NCBI GenBank assembly: GCA_044353165.1
Contig: JBILCM010000115.1
Location: 1 to 5,362 of the forward strand
DNA length: 5,362 nt
From: JBILCM01 sp044353165
GTDB lineage: Bacteria > Bacillota > Bacilli > Paenibacillales > YIM-B00363
Direction: 5' to 3'
Of the stretch, positions 1 to 5,362 are shown piece after piece. The position numbers were made by a program, and so were the translations under genes. The first letter of the stretch is position 1. The number at the start of each line of letters is the position of its first letter. Under the pieces are notes generated by a model. It ran no database searches, had not been told where the DNA came from, and worked only from the letters and a program-made list of their open reading frames with translations.

Positions 1-188
1 ATACGGCCAAAGCGGTTTGTAAAGCCTTAGGCGTTAGCGGATTGTTGCTTGTTGAGGAAGTTGAACCGGGACTTCCCATGTGTCGACTTATAGGAACAAA
101 GTCTGTGCTCACTGTAACGAAAGCTGGCGCATTCGGTTCGAAACCATCATTAGCGAAGGCGCTCTCGGCAATTCGTAGAAACCGGTGA
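1..188 (+). CDS. Four-carbon acid sugar kinase-like protein (DUF1537/OtnK family), C-terminal fragment
   Basis: The gene enters from the left edge; the first whole codon is at base 3 and the TGA stop is at 186-188, leaving 61 residues. The tail reads TAKAVCKALGV, then a PGLPMCRLIG stretch, then VTKAGAFGSKPSLAKAL. The order 'LGV...EPG.P...L.G......TKaGaFG....L..AL' is what I know from the C-terminal nucleotide-binding domain (NBD_C) of the DUF1537 kinases, where the K-x-G-x-F-G segment sits near the end of the protein. Characterised members phosphorylate four-carbon acid sugars such as erythronate and threonate derivatives in the cytoplasm; the substrate here cannot be told from a fragment. 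It is transcribed toward the SGNH esterase and ends before a strong hairpin, so it closes its own transcription unit. Its upstream partners are outside the window. I am fairly sure of the family and unsure of the substrate. Confidence 0.72.
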   Translation, partial: TAKAVCKALGVSGLLLVEEVEPGLPMCRLIGTKSVLTVTKAGAFGSKPSLAKALSAIRRNR

Positions 189-221
189 CGATGGATGGAA
201 ATGAATAAGATTGTGAAATAA

Positions 222-247
222 AAAGGAGCCGGTCGTCCGGCCCCTTT
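222..247. terminator. Probable bidirectional rho-independent terminator
   Basis: An 11-position stem with a TCGT loop (233-236) lies between two converging genes. The left arm AAAGGAGCCGG (222-232) pairs with CCGGCCCCTTT (237-247), with one A-C mismatch at 227/242. Read on the minus strand, the GC-rich stem runs into TTTTTATTT, a good U-tract for ending the SGNH esterase transcript. Read on the plus strand it is followed by the weaker TTTCACTTTCCCTTT, which would serve the kinase-like gene. Confidence 0.8.
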
Positions 248-272
248 CACTTTCCCTTTGGTCCACTCTGTA

Positions 273-320
273 CTTGGCTCAGCTTGAAAAGCTTGGTTCA
301 GCTTGAATGGCTTGACTCAA
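273..320. repeat. 19-bp imperfect tandem repeat, about 2.5 copies
   Basis: Units start at 273, 292 and 311. The first two share CTTGG(C/T)TCAGCTTGAA followed by a variable AAG or TGG; the third keeps only CTTGACTCAA before diverging. The third unit covers the stop codon of the minus-strand esterase (317-319), so the repeat spans the 3' end of that gene and its 3' untranslated region. No function is evident; replication slippage is the simplest explanation. Confidence 0.6.
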
Positions 321-1318
321 TCGACATGCGCCATGATGCGCTTGGCCAATTGCATCGCCATCCGTGCAAAGCCTTCATCGTTGGGATGCAACTTGGTCAC
401 TTCTTGTGGACCGAAGAACTTACCCAGATGCGGGACAAGTTCCATTCCGTTGATCAACGTCACGTTCGGGGTTGCGCCGGCGATGCCTCGGATGGTGTGA
501 ATGATATCGAACAAGGTTCCTGCATTCCGGTCGGTGCTCACATCTGATCGCCACAAGGGCGTAATGACAAACTTCGGTACAAACGGATAGATAGCATGCA
601 GTTTTGCAAAATAACTAGCACATTTGTCATGAAATTCAGCTAAACTCCCACTTAATCCCCAATCGTTCGTGCCATAAGCCACGGTGATCAAGTCGGGCTT
701 GTAGGGCAAATGTTCGTCCAAACTGTCAGCATCGAAGTAATATCCCCCAACCCCTTGATTGAGCAAGTTCATATCCAAGTACTGAGATAATAACACCGGG
801 TAAGATGATGACGGATGTATCGCTTCCGCGCCTTGCGTTATGGAATCACCAAGGCAGAGTAAGTTTTTGTCGTAGCGGGGCACCGATTCAACGACAGCAC
901 CTTCCGAGAAGCGGATATCCACTATTTTTAGCTGCACATATTGTGATAGATAGATCGAAACCCGACGCAAGTCGCTATGACCTAGAGGGAAGTGGCATAT
1001 CATTCGTTCATGAGATTTATGATCATCGAGTGCAGTTCGCCAGCTGTCCACGAAGCATCCATCGACATGGATGTCCATGGTCATCCAATTGCGAATGTTG
1101 CTTTCGATGACAAACTCCATTTCAACAAACGAAGCATCCGTATAGAAATCAAGATACACTCCTGCAGGACAATGACTGCGAATTTGGAAGATGGCTTTTG
1201 CCCCATATACATCCAGTTGTTTTTGCGTGAAACGCAACGGCATAACGCCGTCTTCATATTCCTTGACTTCGATCGCATTTTTGAAAAAAATAGGTTCAAC
1301 CCACCGTTCAGACCCCAA
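317..1318 (-). CDS. Two-domain SGNH/GDSL-family esterase (CE2-like architecture)
   Basis: This is a predicted cytoplasmic hydrolase of 333 residues with no signal peptide. Residues 1 to about 148 form a beta-rich domain of the kind that precedes the catalytic domain in CE2-type acetylesterases. The SGNH domain follows: block I LCLGDSITQG with nucleophile Ser159, block II NQGVGG (oxyanion Gly near 192), block III YGTNDW with Asn218, and block V LHPNDEGF with His311. The position three residues before that His is Thr308, where most SGNH enzymes have the triad Asp. The two-domain plan and length fit carbohydrate deacetylases or acyl-esterases, but the substrate is inferred. Start: I prefer TTG at 1318, because AGGAGG (1327-1332) lies 8 nt upstream. 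A TTG at 1324 in the same frame would leave only 2 nt. The gene is divergent from the flavoprotein cluster and ends at the 222-247 terminator. Confidence 0.85.
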   Translation of the reverse strand: MGSERWVEPIFFKNAIEVKEYEDGVMPLRFTQKQLDVYGAKAIFQIRSHCPAGVYLDFYTDASFVEMEFVIESNIRNWMTMDIHVDGCFVDSWRTALDDHKSHERMICHFPLGHSDLRRVSIYLSQYVQLKIVDIRFSEGAVVESVPRYDKNLLCLGDSITQGAEAIHPSSSYPVLLSQYLDMNLLNQGVGGYYFDADSLDEHLPYKPDLITVAYGTNDWGLSGSLAEFHDKCASYFAKLHAIYPFVPKFVITPLWRSDVSTDRNAGTLFDIIHTIRGIAGATPNVTLINGMELVPHLGKFFGPQEVTKLHPNDEGFARMAMQLAKRIMAHVD

Positions 1319-1326
1319 CTTCAAAC

Positions 1327-1332
1327 CCTCCT
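1327..1332 (-). promoter_or_regulatory. Shine-Dalgarno site that decides the esterase start
   Basis: The minus strand reads AGAGGAGGGTTTGAAGTTG. The AGGAGG core is 8 nt from the second TTG (1318) and 2 nt from the first TTG (1324). Normal bacillar spacing favours the second. No ATG occurs in frame until 27 codons into the longer reading. Confidence 0.7.
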
Positions 1333-1361
1333 CTAAGAAACAAAACCATGATTGTCATTCC

Positions 1362-1391
1362 ATGATAGCAAGTTGTGCGGCACGTATGCAA
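1362..1391 (-). promoter_or_regulatory. Candidate sigma-A-type promoter of the SGNH esterase
   Basis: On the minus strand, a TTGCAT box (1386-1391) and a TATCAT box (1362-1367) are separated by 18 nt. The -10 matches the TATAAT consensus at 5 of 6 positions; the -35 is weak (TTG only). Transcription would begin near 1355 and give a short leader containing the AGGAGG site. This is pattern matching only. Confidence 0.35.
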
Positions 1392-1452
1392 TGCGATGCG
1401 TTAGGCGTCAGCGCTGTAGCTGTAGCTGGAGCAGGACCTATGGAAGGAGTAA

Positions 1453-1507
1453 CGACTCGAGGTGTCGAATATAGTTATAAAACAATATCACGCTGCACGC
1501 AAAGCGT
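1453..1507 (+). promoter_or_regulatory. Possible promoter/operator region of the flavoprotein gene cluster
   Basis: Upstream of the 1531 start there is an AT-rich patch with TATAGT (1470-1475) and TATAAA (1476-1481) as possible -10 boxes, but no convincing TTGACA-like -35. At the -35 distance sits an imperfect inverted repeat, CGACTC-gag-GTGTCG (1453-1467, one mismatch), which could be an operator and imply activator or repressor control. A second short inverted repeat, ACGCT/AGCGT, spans 1490-1507 in the probable leader. The evidence is weak. The whole 206-bp divergent gap holds no clear RNA gene or riboswitch that I can recognise. Confidence 0.25.
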
Positions 1508-1530
1508 AATTTAGGCGGTGGTCGTACGGT

Positions 1531-2745
1531 ATGCGAACTCAGGTGTTTATTTCCGGCGGCGGCGTGGGTGGCCTCACATTGGCTTTGAAGTTAGCCATCC
1601 AAGGCGTTCAAGTGATCTTAGCTGAGAAGAATGCAGTGCCAGGCATAAAATATAAAGGGGAATTGTTACAACCCAAAAGCTTAGCCATTCTTGAGCAACT
1701 CGGTGTTCTTGATGAAGTATTAAAGCACGGCAACCCCATCCACCGCATACACTTATCGGAATATATCGGTTCTCGTCAGTATGAGACGTTCTTCGATTAT
1801 AACATCATAGACCATCCCCTCCATTATGCACTGATGATCCCCCATGAAACTCTCAAAGAAATCATTCTAACGAAAGCGAAGCAATATGAAAACTTCACCT
1901 ATCTTGTGCCCGCCAAGCTGACCGGATTTGTCGATGAATCGACGGTGACCGTGATGCAAGAGTCCCAAAAACTCGAGATCAAAGCGCATATTATCGTTGG
2001 TGCGGAAGGACGTTCTTCCGTTGTACGCGCAGCTATGCATGAAACACTTGAACCCCGGACGTACAACCATCATTTTCTGACCGTAACATGTCCTCGGCCT
2101 GCCGCGTTGCCGGAGGCTCGAATCGTAAGTCGCGGTTCACGCTTTATTGGGTTGTTCCCTCTCGCCAACAATCGTGTTCGTACGGTGGCCATGATCCATC
2201 CTGAACAATATCGAATCATGCAAAAGCAAGGATTGCAAAGTTTTTATCAGTACTACCACGAGTTGGTTCCCGCTATGGAAGGTGCCATCGAAGCTGTGGA
2301 CAACTGGAAGCTTATTCAACTGATGATTCCGCTGCGATACCATGCGAAGCGTTATGTATTGGGACGATATGCCATCCTAGGGGATGCTGCGCACAGTGTT
2401 CATCCGATGGCGGGTGAAGGCATGAATTTGGCAATTCAAGATGCGGATGTGCTGGGGCAATTGATGGGGTGGATGTATGCGAAACACAAGACGCCTGATC
2501 TTCGCCTCCTCCAATGGTACGAACGGGTGCGCCGGCCGCGCGCCAGCCTTGTAATGGGACTGAGCCACATCTCGGGCCTGACCTACTCTTATTCACCAAC
2601 TTGGTGGTTGCACGCGCGCTTCTTCACGATGAAGACGATTCAGTCTATCCATCCTTTGCATTTGCGTTATATGGCTAATTTGTCTGGGTTGGGGCAATGG
2701 TTTCGAATGATCGATCGTCATGAGGATTATCCTTGGCAAACATGA
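1531..2745 (+). CDS. FAD-dependent monooxygenase (PHBH/UbiH-like fold)
   Basis: A 404-residue group A flavoprotein monooxygenase, a normal length for the family. The N-terminal Rossmann motif is GGGVGG (residues 9-14), with Glu32 at the end of the second strand for the FAD ribose. GELLQPKSLAILEQLGV (43-59) is the usual segment after it. The DG motif is at 157-166 (GAEGRSSVVR), with Glu159 where Asp is usual. The GD motif starts at 284 (GDAAHSVHPMAGEG) and continues to Asp304, binding the FAD phosphates and flavin. The YERVRRPRA segment (330-338) is typical of UbiH-like members. Such enzymes use NAD(P)H and O2 to hydroxylate or epoxidise aromatic, polyketide or isoprenoid substrates. No membrane segment is clear. 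The ATG at 1531 follows a partial SD, AGGCGGTGG, by 9 nt. It heads a co-directional gene train with a methyltransferase 16 nt downstream, which suggests joint tailoring of a small molecule. Substrate unknown. Confidence 0.88.
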   Translation: MRTQVFISGGGVGGLTLALKLAIQGVQVILAEKNAVPGIKYKGELLQPKSLAILEQLGVLDEVLKHGNPIHRIHLSEYIGSRQYETFFDYNIIDHPLHYALMIPHETLKEIILTKAKQYENFTYLVPAKLTGFVDESTVTVMQESQKLEIKAHIIVGAEGRSSVVRAAMHETLEPRTYNHHFLTVTCPRPAALPEARIVSRGSRFIGLFPLANNRVRTVAMIHPEQYRIMQKQGLQSFYQYYHELVPAMEGAIEAVDNWKLIQLMIPLRYHAKRYVLGRYAILGDAAHSVHPMAGEGMNLAIQDADVLGQLMGWMYAKHKTPDLRLLQWYERVRRPRASLVMGLSHISGLTYSYSPTWWLHARFFTMKTIQSIHPLHLRYMANLSGLGQWFRMIDRHEDYPWQT

Positions 2746-2747
2746 AT

Positions 2748-2752
2748 GGAGG
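2748..2752 (+). promoter_or_regulatory. Shine-Dalgarno site that decides the methyltransferase start
   Basis: GGAGG lies two nt after the flavoprotein stop codon (2743-2745) and 9 nt before the ATG at 2762. An upstream in-frame ATG at 2720 lies inside the flavoprotein gene without a recognisable SD, so 2762 is preferred. Confidence 0.7.
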
Positions 2753-2761
2753 CGGGTTGGG

Positions 2762-3754
2762 ATGATACGGGAATGGATGCAGATTTGGCAGGCAAGAAAT
2801 TGGATGAAGCGCAATGAGTCATTCTTATCGACATGGCATGCGTACGTGGGATACAAGCTGAATTTGTTTGAACAGTTGCATCAAGGAATGACCATGGATC
2901 AAATAAGCACAGAGAGTCACTTGGATCGAGCGATGTTATCGAGTTGGGTGGATGTGGGGTTGGCTGTTGGCCAATTGAAGAACACCGGCAAGGGAATTCA
3001 GCCTTCGAGAAAGATGTTAACGTATGCCTCCGCGAGCAGCCCTTATTCCGTTGGTGCCTTGCTTCAAGAAATGATGGAGTTGCATTTTCCAACGCTGCTT
3101 TATTTTCCGGTCGCGATGCAAACAGGTCATAAAGTGAATTTTAACGATCAACAGTTTGCCCCGACTGTCGCTGAGACATCAAGTTATTTGGAACGATTAG
3201 CGTTCCCGCAATTGAATCGTTGGGTACAGGGAACCTCACCATCGAGCATTCTGGATATTGGTTGTGGACAGGGCGGTTATTTGATGCGGTTAGCACAACA
3301 ATACCGACAGACGCGTTGCATCGGGCTTGAGCGTAATGCGACGCTTGCACACAATACGGCGGAACATGCACGCAAGCAGGGTTTATCCAATTGCATGATC
3401 ATTGAGGCCGATATCGATGCGTGGCCTGACCCAGAGCAAACCATCGATATGGTGATGTTGAACAACATCTTGTATTACTTTAATGAAGAGGAGCGGCGGC
3501 AACTCCTGGCCCGAATCGCTCGATTTATCGGACAACGAGGCAGCATTACGATGATCACGCCTCTGCGAGGCGATAACCGTGGGAAATCGTTCGCTGCTGC
3601 CTTCAATACGTTCATGGTATCACACCGCAATCTGCATTCACTTCCATCGGAGATAGAGTTGCGCAGTTTGGCTTCAGATATTGGTTTTCGGGTAGGAAAG
3701 CTAAAACCGATCGTCCGAGAAGGCTCATGGTTTTTTGTAGGTTTGACGCGTTAA
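2762..3754 (+). CDS. Class I SAM-dependent methyltransferase with N-terminal winged-helix-like domain
   Basis: A 330-residue cytoplasmic protein. Residues about 28-85 (YKLNLFEQLHQGMTMDQIS and on to GKGIQPSRKM) read like the helical/winged-helix dimerisation domain found before the catalytic domain in plant-type and polyketide O-methyltransferases. Catalytic Rossmann fold: motif I ILDIGCGQGG (163-172) for SAM, acidic Glu190 in GLERN for the SAM ribose, Asp217 in EADI near the adenine, and DMVMLNNILYYF (229-240) as motif IV. I see no metal site or obvious catalytic base, so O-, N- or C-methylation cannot be separated. The start at 2762 is chosen on SD spacing; an ATG at 2720 would add 14 residues and overlap the flavoprotein gene. 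The 16-nt gap implies co-transcription with the monooxygenase, and a hydroxylation-then-methylation pair is a reasonable but unproven guess. Confidence 0.86.
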   Translation: MIREWMQIWQARNWMKRNESFLSTWHAYVGYKLNLFEQLHQGMTMDQISTESHLDRAMLSSWVDVGLAVGQLKNTGKGIQPSRKMLTYASASSPYSVGALLQEMMELHFPTLLYFPVAMQTGHKVNFNDQQFAPTVAETSSYLERLAFPQLNRWVQGTSPSSILDIGCGQGGYLMRLAQQYRQTRCIGLERNATLAHNTAEHARKQGLSNCMIIEADIDAWPDPEQTIDMVMLNNILYYFNEEERRQLLARIARFIGQRGSITMITPLRGDNRGKSFAAAFNTFMVSHRNLHSLPSEIELRSLASDIGFRVGKLKPIVREGSWFFVGLTR

Positions 3755-3856
3755 TCGATGTCCGATTCGGCACTATTGATGTCCGGATCAACAAAGATTG
3801 AAGTTGGGTGGGATGATACTCTAGGCTTATCACAACCCAAGGAGATGATCGGATCG
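3755..3856 (+). other. Intercistronic stretch with a possible hairpin before the isomerase SD
   Basis: The gap between the methyltransferase stop and the preferred isomerase start is 102 nt, longer than the other gaps in the train. It can be read in frame from an ATG at 3758, adding 33 residues to the isomerase, but that ATG lacks an SD and the extra residues do not resemble the family N-terminus. An inverted repeat TTGGGT (3804-3809) / ACCCAA (3835-3840), with a small inner GAT/ATC pairing, ends in the AA of AAGGAG (3839-3844). It could fold beside or partly over the SD. No terminator-like T-run follows it. Confidence 0.35.
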
Positions 3857-4666
3857 ATGAAGATGGGTGTTAACACGGTATTGTTTGGCGGGTATGATCT
3901 GGCGACAGCGTTGGAGCATATCAAATGGACAGGGTATAACGGTGCAGAGTTGGCTTCCATTCCTGGCATGGCGGAGCATTTATCTGACACCGCAAGTGAC
4001 AGCGAGCTAGCCGAAATTCGTAAGATGGTCGAAGACGCAGGCTTGGCGTTATATTGTGTGGAGGCAGCGACCAACATTCTTACAGCCGACAATCGGGAGC
4101 GGTCCAAGCGTGTGTTTGAACGTGCGGCGAAACTCGGCATTCCGATGGTGACGATTGGAAGTGGTGGCACATCTGATGATGAAGATAGCACACAACAATC
4201 GATCCAAGCCATTGCTGAACTCGCACAAGCGGCTGGGGACGTAGGTATTCAATTTGCGTTGAAATTGCACTATGGTCAGAGCATTTATAATACAAGAACA
4301 GCCCTTCGATTGATGTCAGAAGTGAAGCATCCGGCACTTGGTTTGAATTATGATGCGACCCATATCGGACGTGTGGGCGATGAACCTGTCGCTGCGTTGG
4401 AAGCGCTTAAAGATTATGTGATTCACATGCACATTCGCGACACACAGATGGATCAATTGAAAATATCGCCGCCAGACGGACAAATTGCCGGACGCGGCAC
4501 AGTGCCTTTGGCGGGTGTCGTGAAGAAAACTGTAGAAATTGGTTATCAAGGTGCGGTCTGTCTGGAAATCATTGGGGCGGGAGCTTACACGTTGCCGCAA
4601 TGCACCGCGATCGCAGCGGAAAGTCGCGGTTATTTGAAGCGCTTGTTTGAAGAAGCGGGTCAATAA
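3857..4666 (+). CDS. Sugar phosphate isomerase/epimerase-like TIM-barrel protein (AP_endonuc_2 / xylose isomerase-like)
   Basis: A 269-residue TIM barrel of the xylose-isomerase-like superfamily, cytoplasmic, of normal length for sugar isomerases/epimerases and hydroxypyruvate-isomerase-like proteins. The first strand is MGVNTVLFGGY, followed by GYNGAEL (26-32), which is typical. Later signatures are ALKLHYG (134-140), LGLNYDATHIGRVG (161-174), HMHIRDTQ (190-197), GRGTVP (212-217) and VCLEIIG (234-240). Expected metal ligands are present at Asp166, His192 and Glu237. The usual first ligand Glu, in the strand that normally reads 'lE.H', is Lys136 here, so metal use or chemistry may differ. The start at 3857 follows AAGGAG (3839-3844) by 12 nt. 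Other in-frame ATGs are at 3758 (302-residue product, no SD), 3845 (abuts the SD) and 3863. The sulfatase-like gene follows after 19 nt. The substrate is unknown. Confidence 0.82.
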   Translation: MKMGVNTVLFGGYDLATALEHIKWTGYNGAELASIPGMAEHLSDTASDSELAEIRKMVEDAGLALYCVEAATNILTADNRERSKRVFERAAKLGIPMVTIGSGGTSDDEDSTQQSIQAIAELAQAAGDVGIQFALKLHYGQSIYNTRTALRLMSEVKHPALGLNYDATHIGRVGDEPVAALEALKDYVIHMHIRDTQMDQLKISPPDGQIAGRGTVPLAGVVKKTVEIGYQGAVCLEIIGAGAYTLPQCTAIAAESRGYLKRLFEEAGQ

Positions 4667-4669
4667 AAG

Positions 4670-4675
4670 AGGAGG
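4670..4675 (+). promoter_or_regulatory. Strong Shine-Dalgarno site of the sulfatase-like gene
   Basis: AGGAGG lies 10 nt before the ATG at 4686, just after the isomerase stop (4664-4666). It is one of the best SD sites in the window and suggests efficient translation from the shared transcript. Confidence 0.75.
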
Positions 4676-4685
4676 GTCAAGCGAT

Positions 4686-5362
4686 ATGTCTAAGAAAAAA
4701 CCGAATGTGTTGCTGTTTGGCATTGACAGTCTGCGTTCATCGCACATGAGTTTATATGGGTACAATCGACTCACCACGCCACATATCGATAAATTTGCTG
4801 CGGGGGGAACGGTGTTTTTTAAACATTTTAGCCCAAGTATTCCTACCACGCCTGCCTATGCCTCGATGTTAACGGGGATGGATTGTTTTGGCTCTGATGT
4901 GGTCGCCTTGCGACACAAAGGACAGCTAGGTGATCATGTCCAGACGCTGGCGGAAGTGTTGGGCGATCAGGGTTATAACACGACATGTATTGGCTTTACG
5001 GGCAATCCGTCCTCGCGCGGATTTCAAAATTACTTGAATTTCGAAGGTTGGGCAGCTGACGAGAGTGGTCGCAGCCCGAAAGCGGAGAAGTTGAATGAGG
5101 TGGCAATTCCGGAGTTAGAGCGTCTGGCTGCAGATGACAAGCCTTTCTTCTTGTTCCTTCGCCATATGGACCCGCATTCACCGTATTTGCCGCCCAAGCC
5201 GTATGAACGGTTGTTCTATGGCGGGAATGAGTTCAACCCGGACAATCACTCGCTTGATCCGCTGTATGAATTCAAACCGTTCGTTGATTATTTCACCTCG
5301 TGGTTCCCGGAAGGTTGTACGGATGCGGAGTACATCGATGCGCAATACGATGGCGCAATCGC
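4686..5362 (+). CDS. Sulfatase-like hydrolase of the alkaline phosphatase superfamily, N-terminal part
   Basis: The gene runs off the right edge after 225 whole codons, about half of a typical sulfatase. The start is typical: PNVLLFGIDSLRSSHMSLYGY (residues 6-26) with metal-ligand Asp14, then TTPHIDKFAAGG. The active-site segment is IPTTPAYASMLTG (52-64). Aligned on the closing T-G with the sulfatase signature C/S-x-P-S-R-x-x-x-x-T-G, Thr54 takes the formylglycine position and Tyr58 takes the Arg position. RHMDPHSPYLPP (159-170) is the conserved strand with His and Asp. There is no signal peptide, so it acts in the cytoplasm. Thr nucleophiles are known in other branches of the superfamily, including nucleotide pyrophosphatases/phosphodiesterases and phosphoethanolamine transferases, so a phosphoester or phosphonate substrate is as likely as a sulfate ester. 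It is the fourth gene of the train. The C-terminal metal ligands are outside the window. Confidence 0.85.
   Translation, partial: MSKKKPNVLLFGIDSLRSSHMSLYGYNRLTTPHIDKFAAGGTVFFKHFSPSIPTTPAYASMLTGMDCFGSDVVALRHKGQLGDHVQTLAEVLGDQGYNTTCIGFTGNPSSRGFQNYLNFEGWAADESGRSPKAEKLNEVAIPELERLAADDKPFFLFLRHMDPHSPYLPPKPYERLFYGGNEFNPDNHSLDPLYEFKPFVDYFTSWFPEGCTDAEYIDAQYDGAI

Noticed and set aside
317..1336. Plus-strand open frames across the esterase (284-547, 303-500, 805-1110, 992-1336)
   Set aside because: They lie opposite a gene with clear SGNH motifs, show no family signature, and lack SD sites.
1405..1432. Self-complementary CAGCGCTG and the repeated GTAGCT in the divergent gap
   Set aside because: They are too short and have no T-run or known operator form; such repeats are expected by chance.
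1441..1506. GGAAGGAG (1442-1449) as an SD for a 15-codon GTG frame ending at 1506
   Set aside because: The spacing is about 12 nt and the peptide is tiny and featureless; a purine run by chance is likelier.
2720..2761. Longer methyltransferase start overlapping the flavoprotein gene
   Set aside because: No SD precedes 2720, while GGAGG stands 9 nt before the ATG at 2762; the extra 14 residues do not look like a domain.
3751..4212. Minus-strand frame of 153 codons inside the isomerase gene
   Set aside because: It is a low-complexity Ser-rich antisense shadow of a gene with strong TIM-barrel motifs.
4316..4849. Minus-strand frame of 177 codons over the isomerase/sulfatase junction
   Set aside because: It covers two well-supported coding regions and the SD between them, and it has no recognisable domain.

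Overview
The window looks like a chromosomal segment of a low-to-mid GC Bacillota (Paenibacillus, Alicyclobacillus or a relative). The basis is strong AGGAGG-type Shine-Dalgarno sites, a TTG start with an excellent SD, compact co-directional gene packing and the protein families present. The genus is an inference from style, not from a marker gene.

Layout. Bases 1-188 hold the last 61 codons of a plus-strand gene that resembles the C-terminal nucleotide-binding domain of four-carbon acid sugar kinases (DUF1537/OtnK type). It converges on a minus-strand two-domain SGNH/GDSL esterase (317-1318). Between them lies a probable bidirectional rho-independent terminator (222-247) and a short 19-bp tandem repeat. 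A 206-bp divergent intergenic region (1325-1530) separates the esterase from a plus-strand gene train that continues to the window edge: an FAD-dependent monooxygenase of the PHBH/UbiH fold (1531-2745), a class I SAM-dependent methyltransferase with an N-terminal winged-helix-like domain (2762-3754), a xylose-isomerase-like TIM-barrel protein (3857-4666), and the first 225 codons of a sulfatase-like alkaline-phosphatase-superfamily hydrolase (4686 to edge).

How the genes may work together. The spacing (16 nt, 102 nt, 19 nt) and shared orientation support one transcription unit. Monooxygenase plus O-methyltransferase-like protein is a pairing typical of small-molecule tailoring. TIM-barrel isomerase/epimerase plus sulfatase-like hydrolase is more typical of carbohydrate or modified-sugar metabolism. 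The mixture is unusual, and no core synthase is visible, so the product or substrate is not known. Several proteins depart from their family consensus at important sites: Thr at the nucleophile position of the sulfatase-like protein, Lys at the usual first metal-ligand Glu of the TIM barrel, Thr at the usual triad Asp of the esterase, and Glu in the DG motif of the flavoprotein. No RNA genes, insertion sequences, CRISPR arrays or phage genes were seen.
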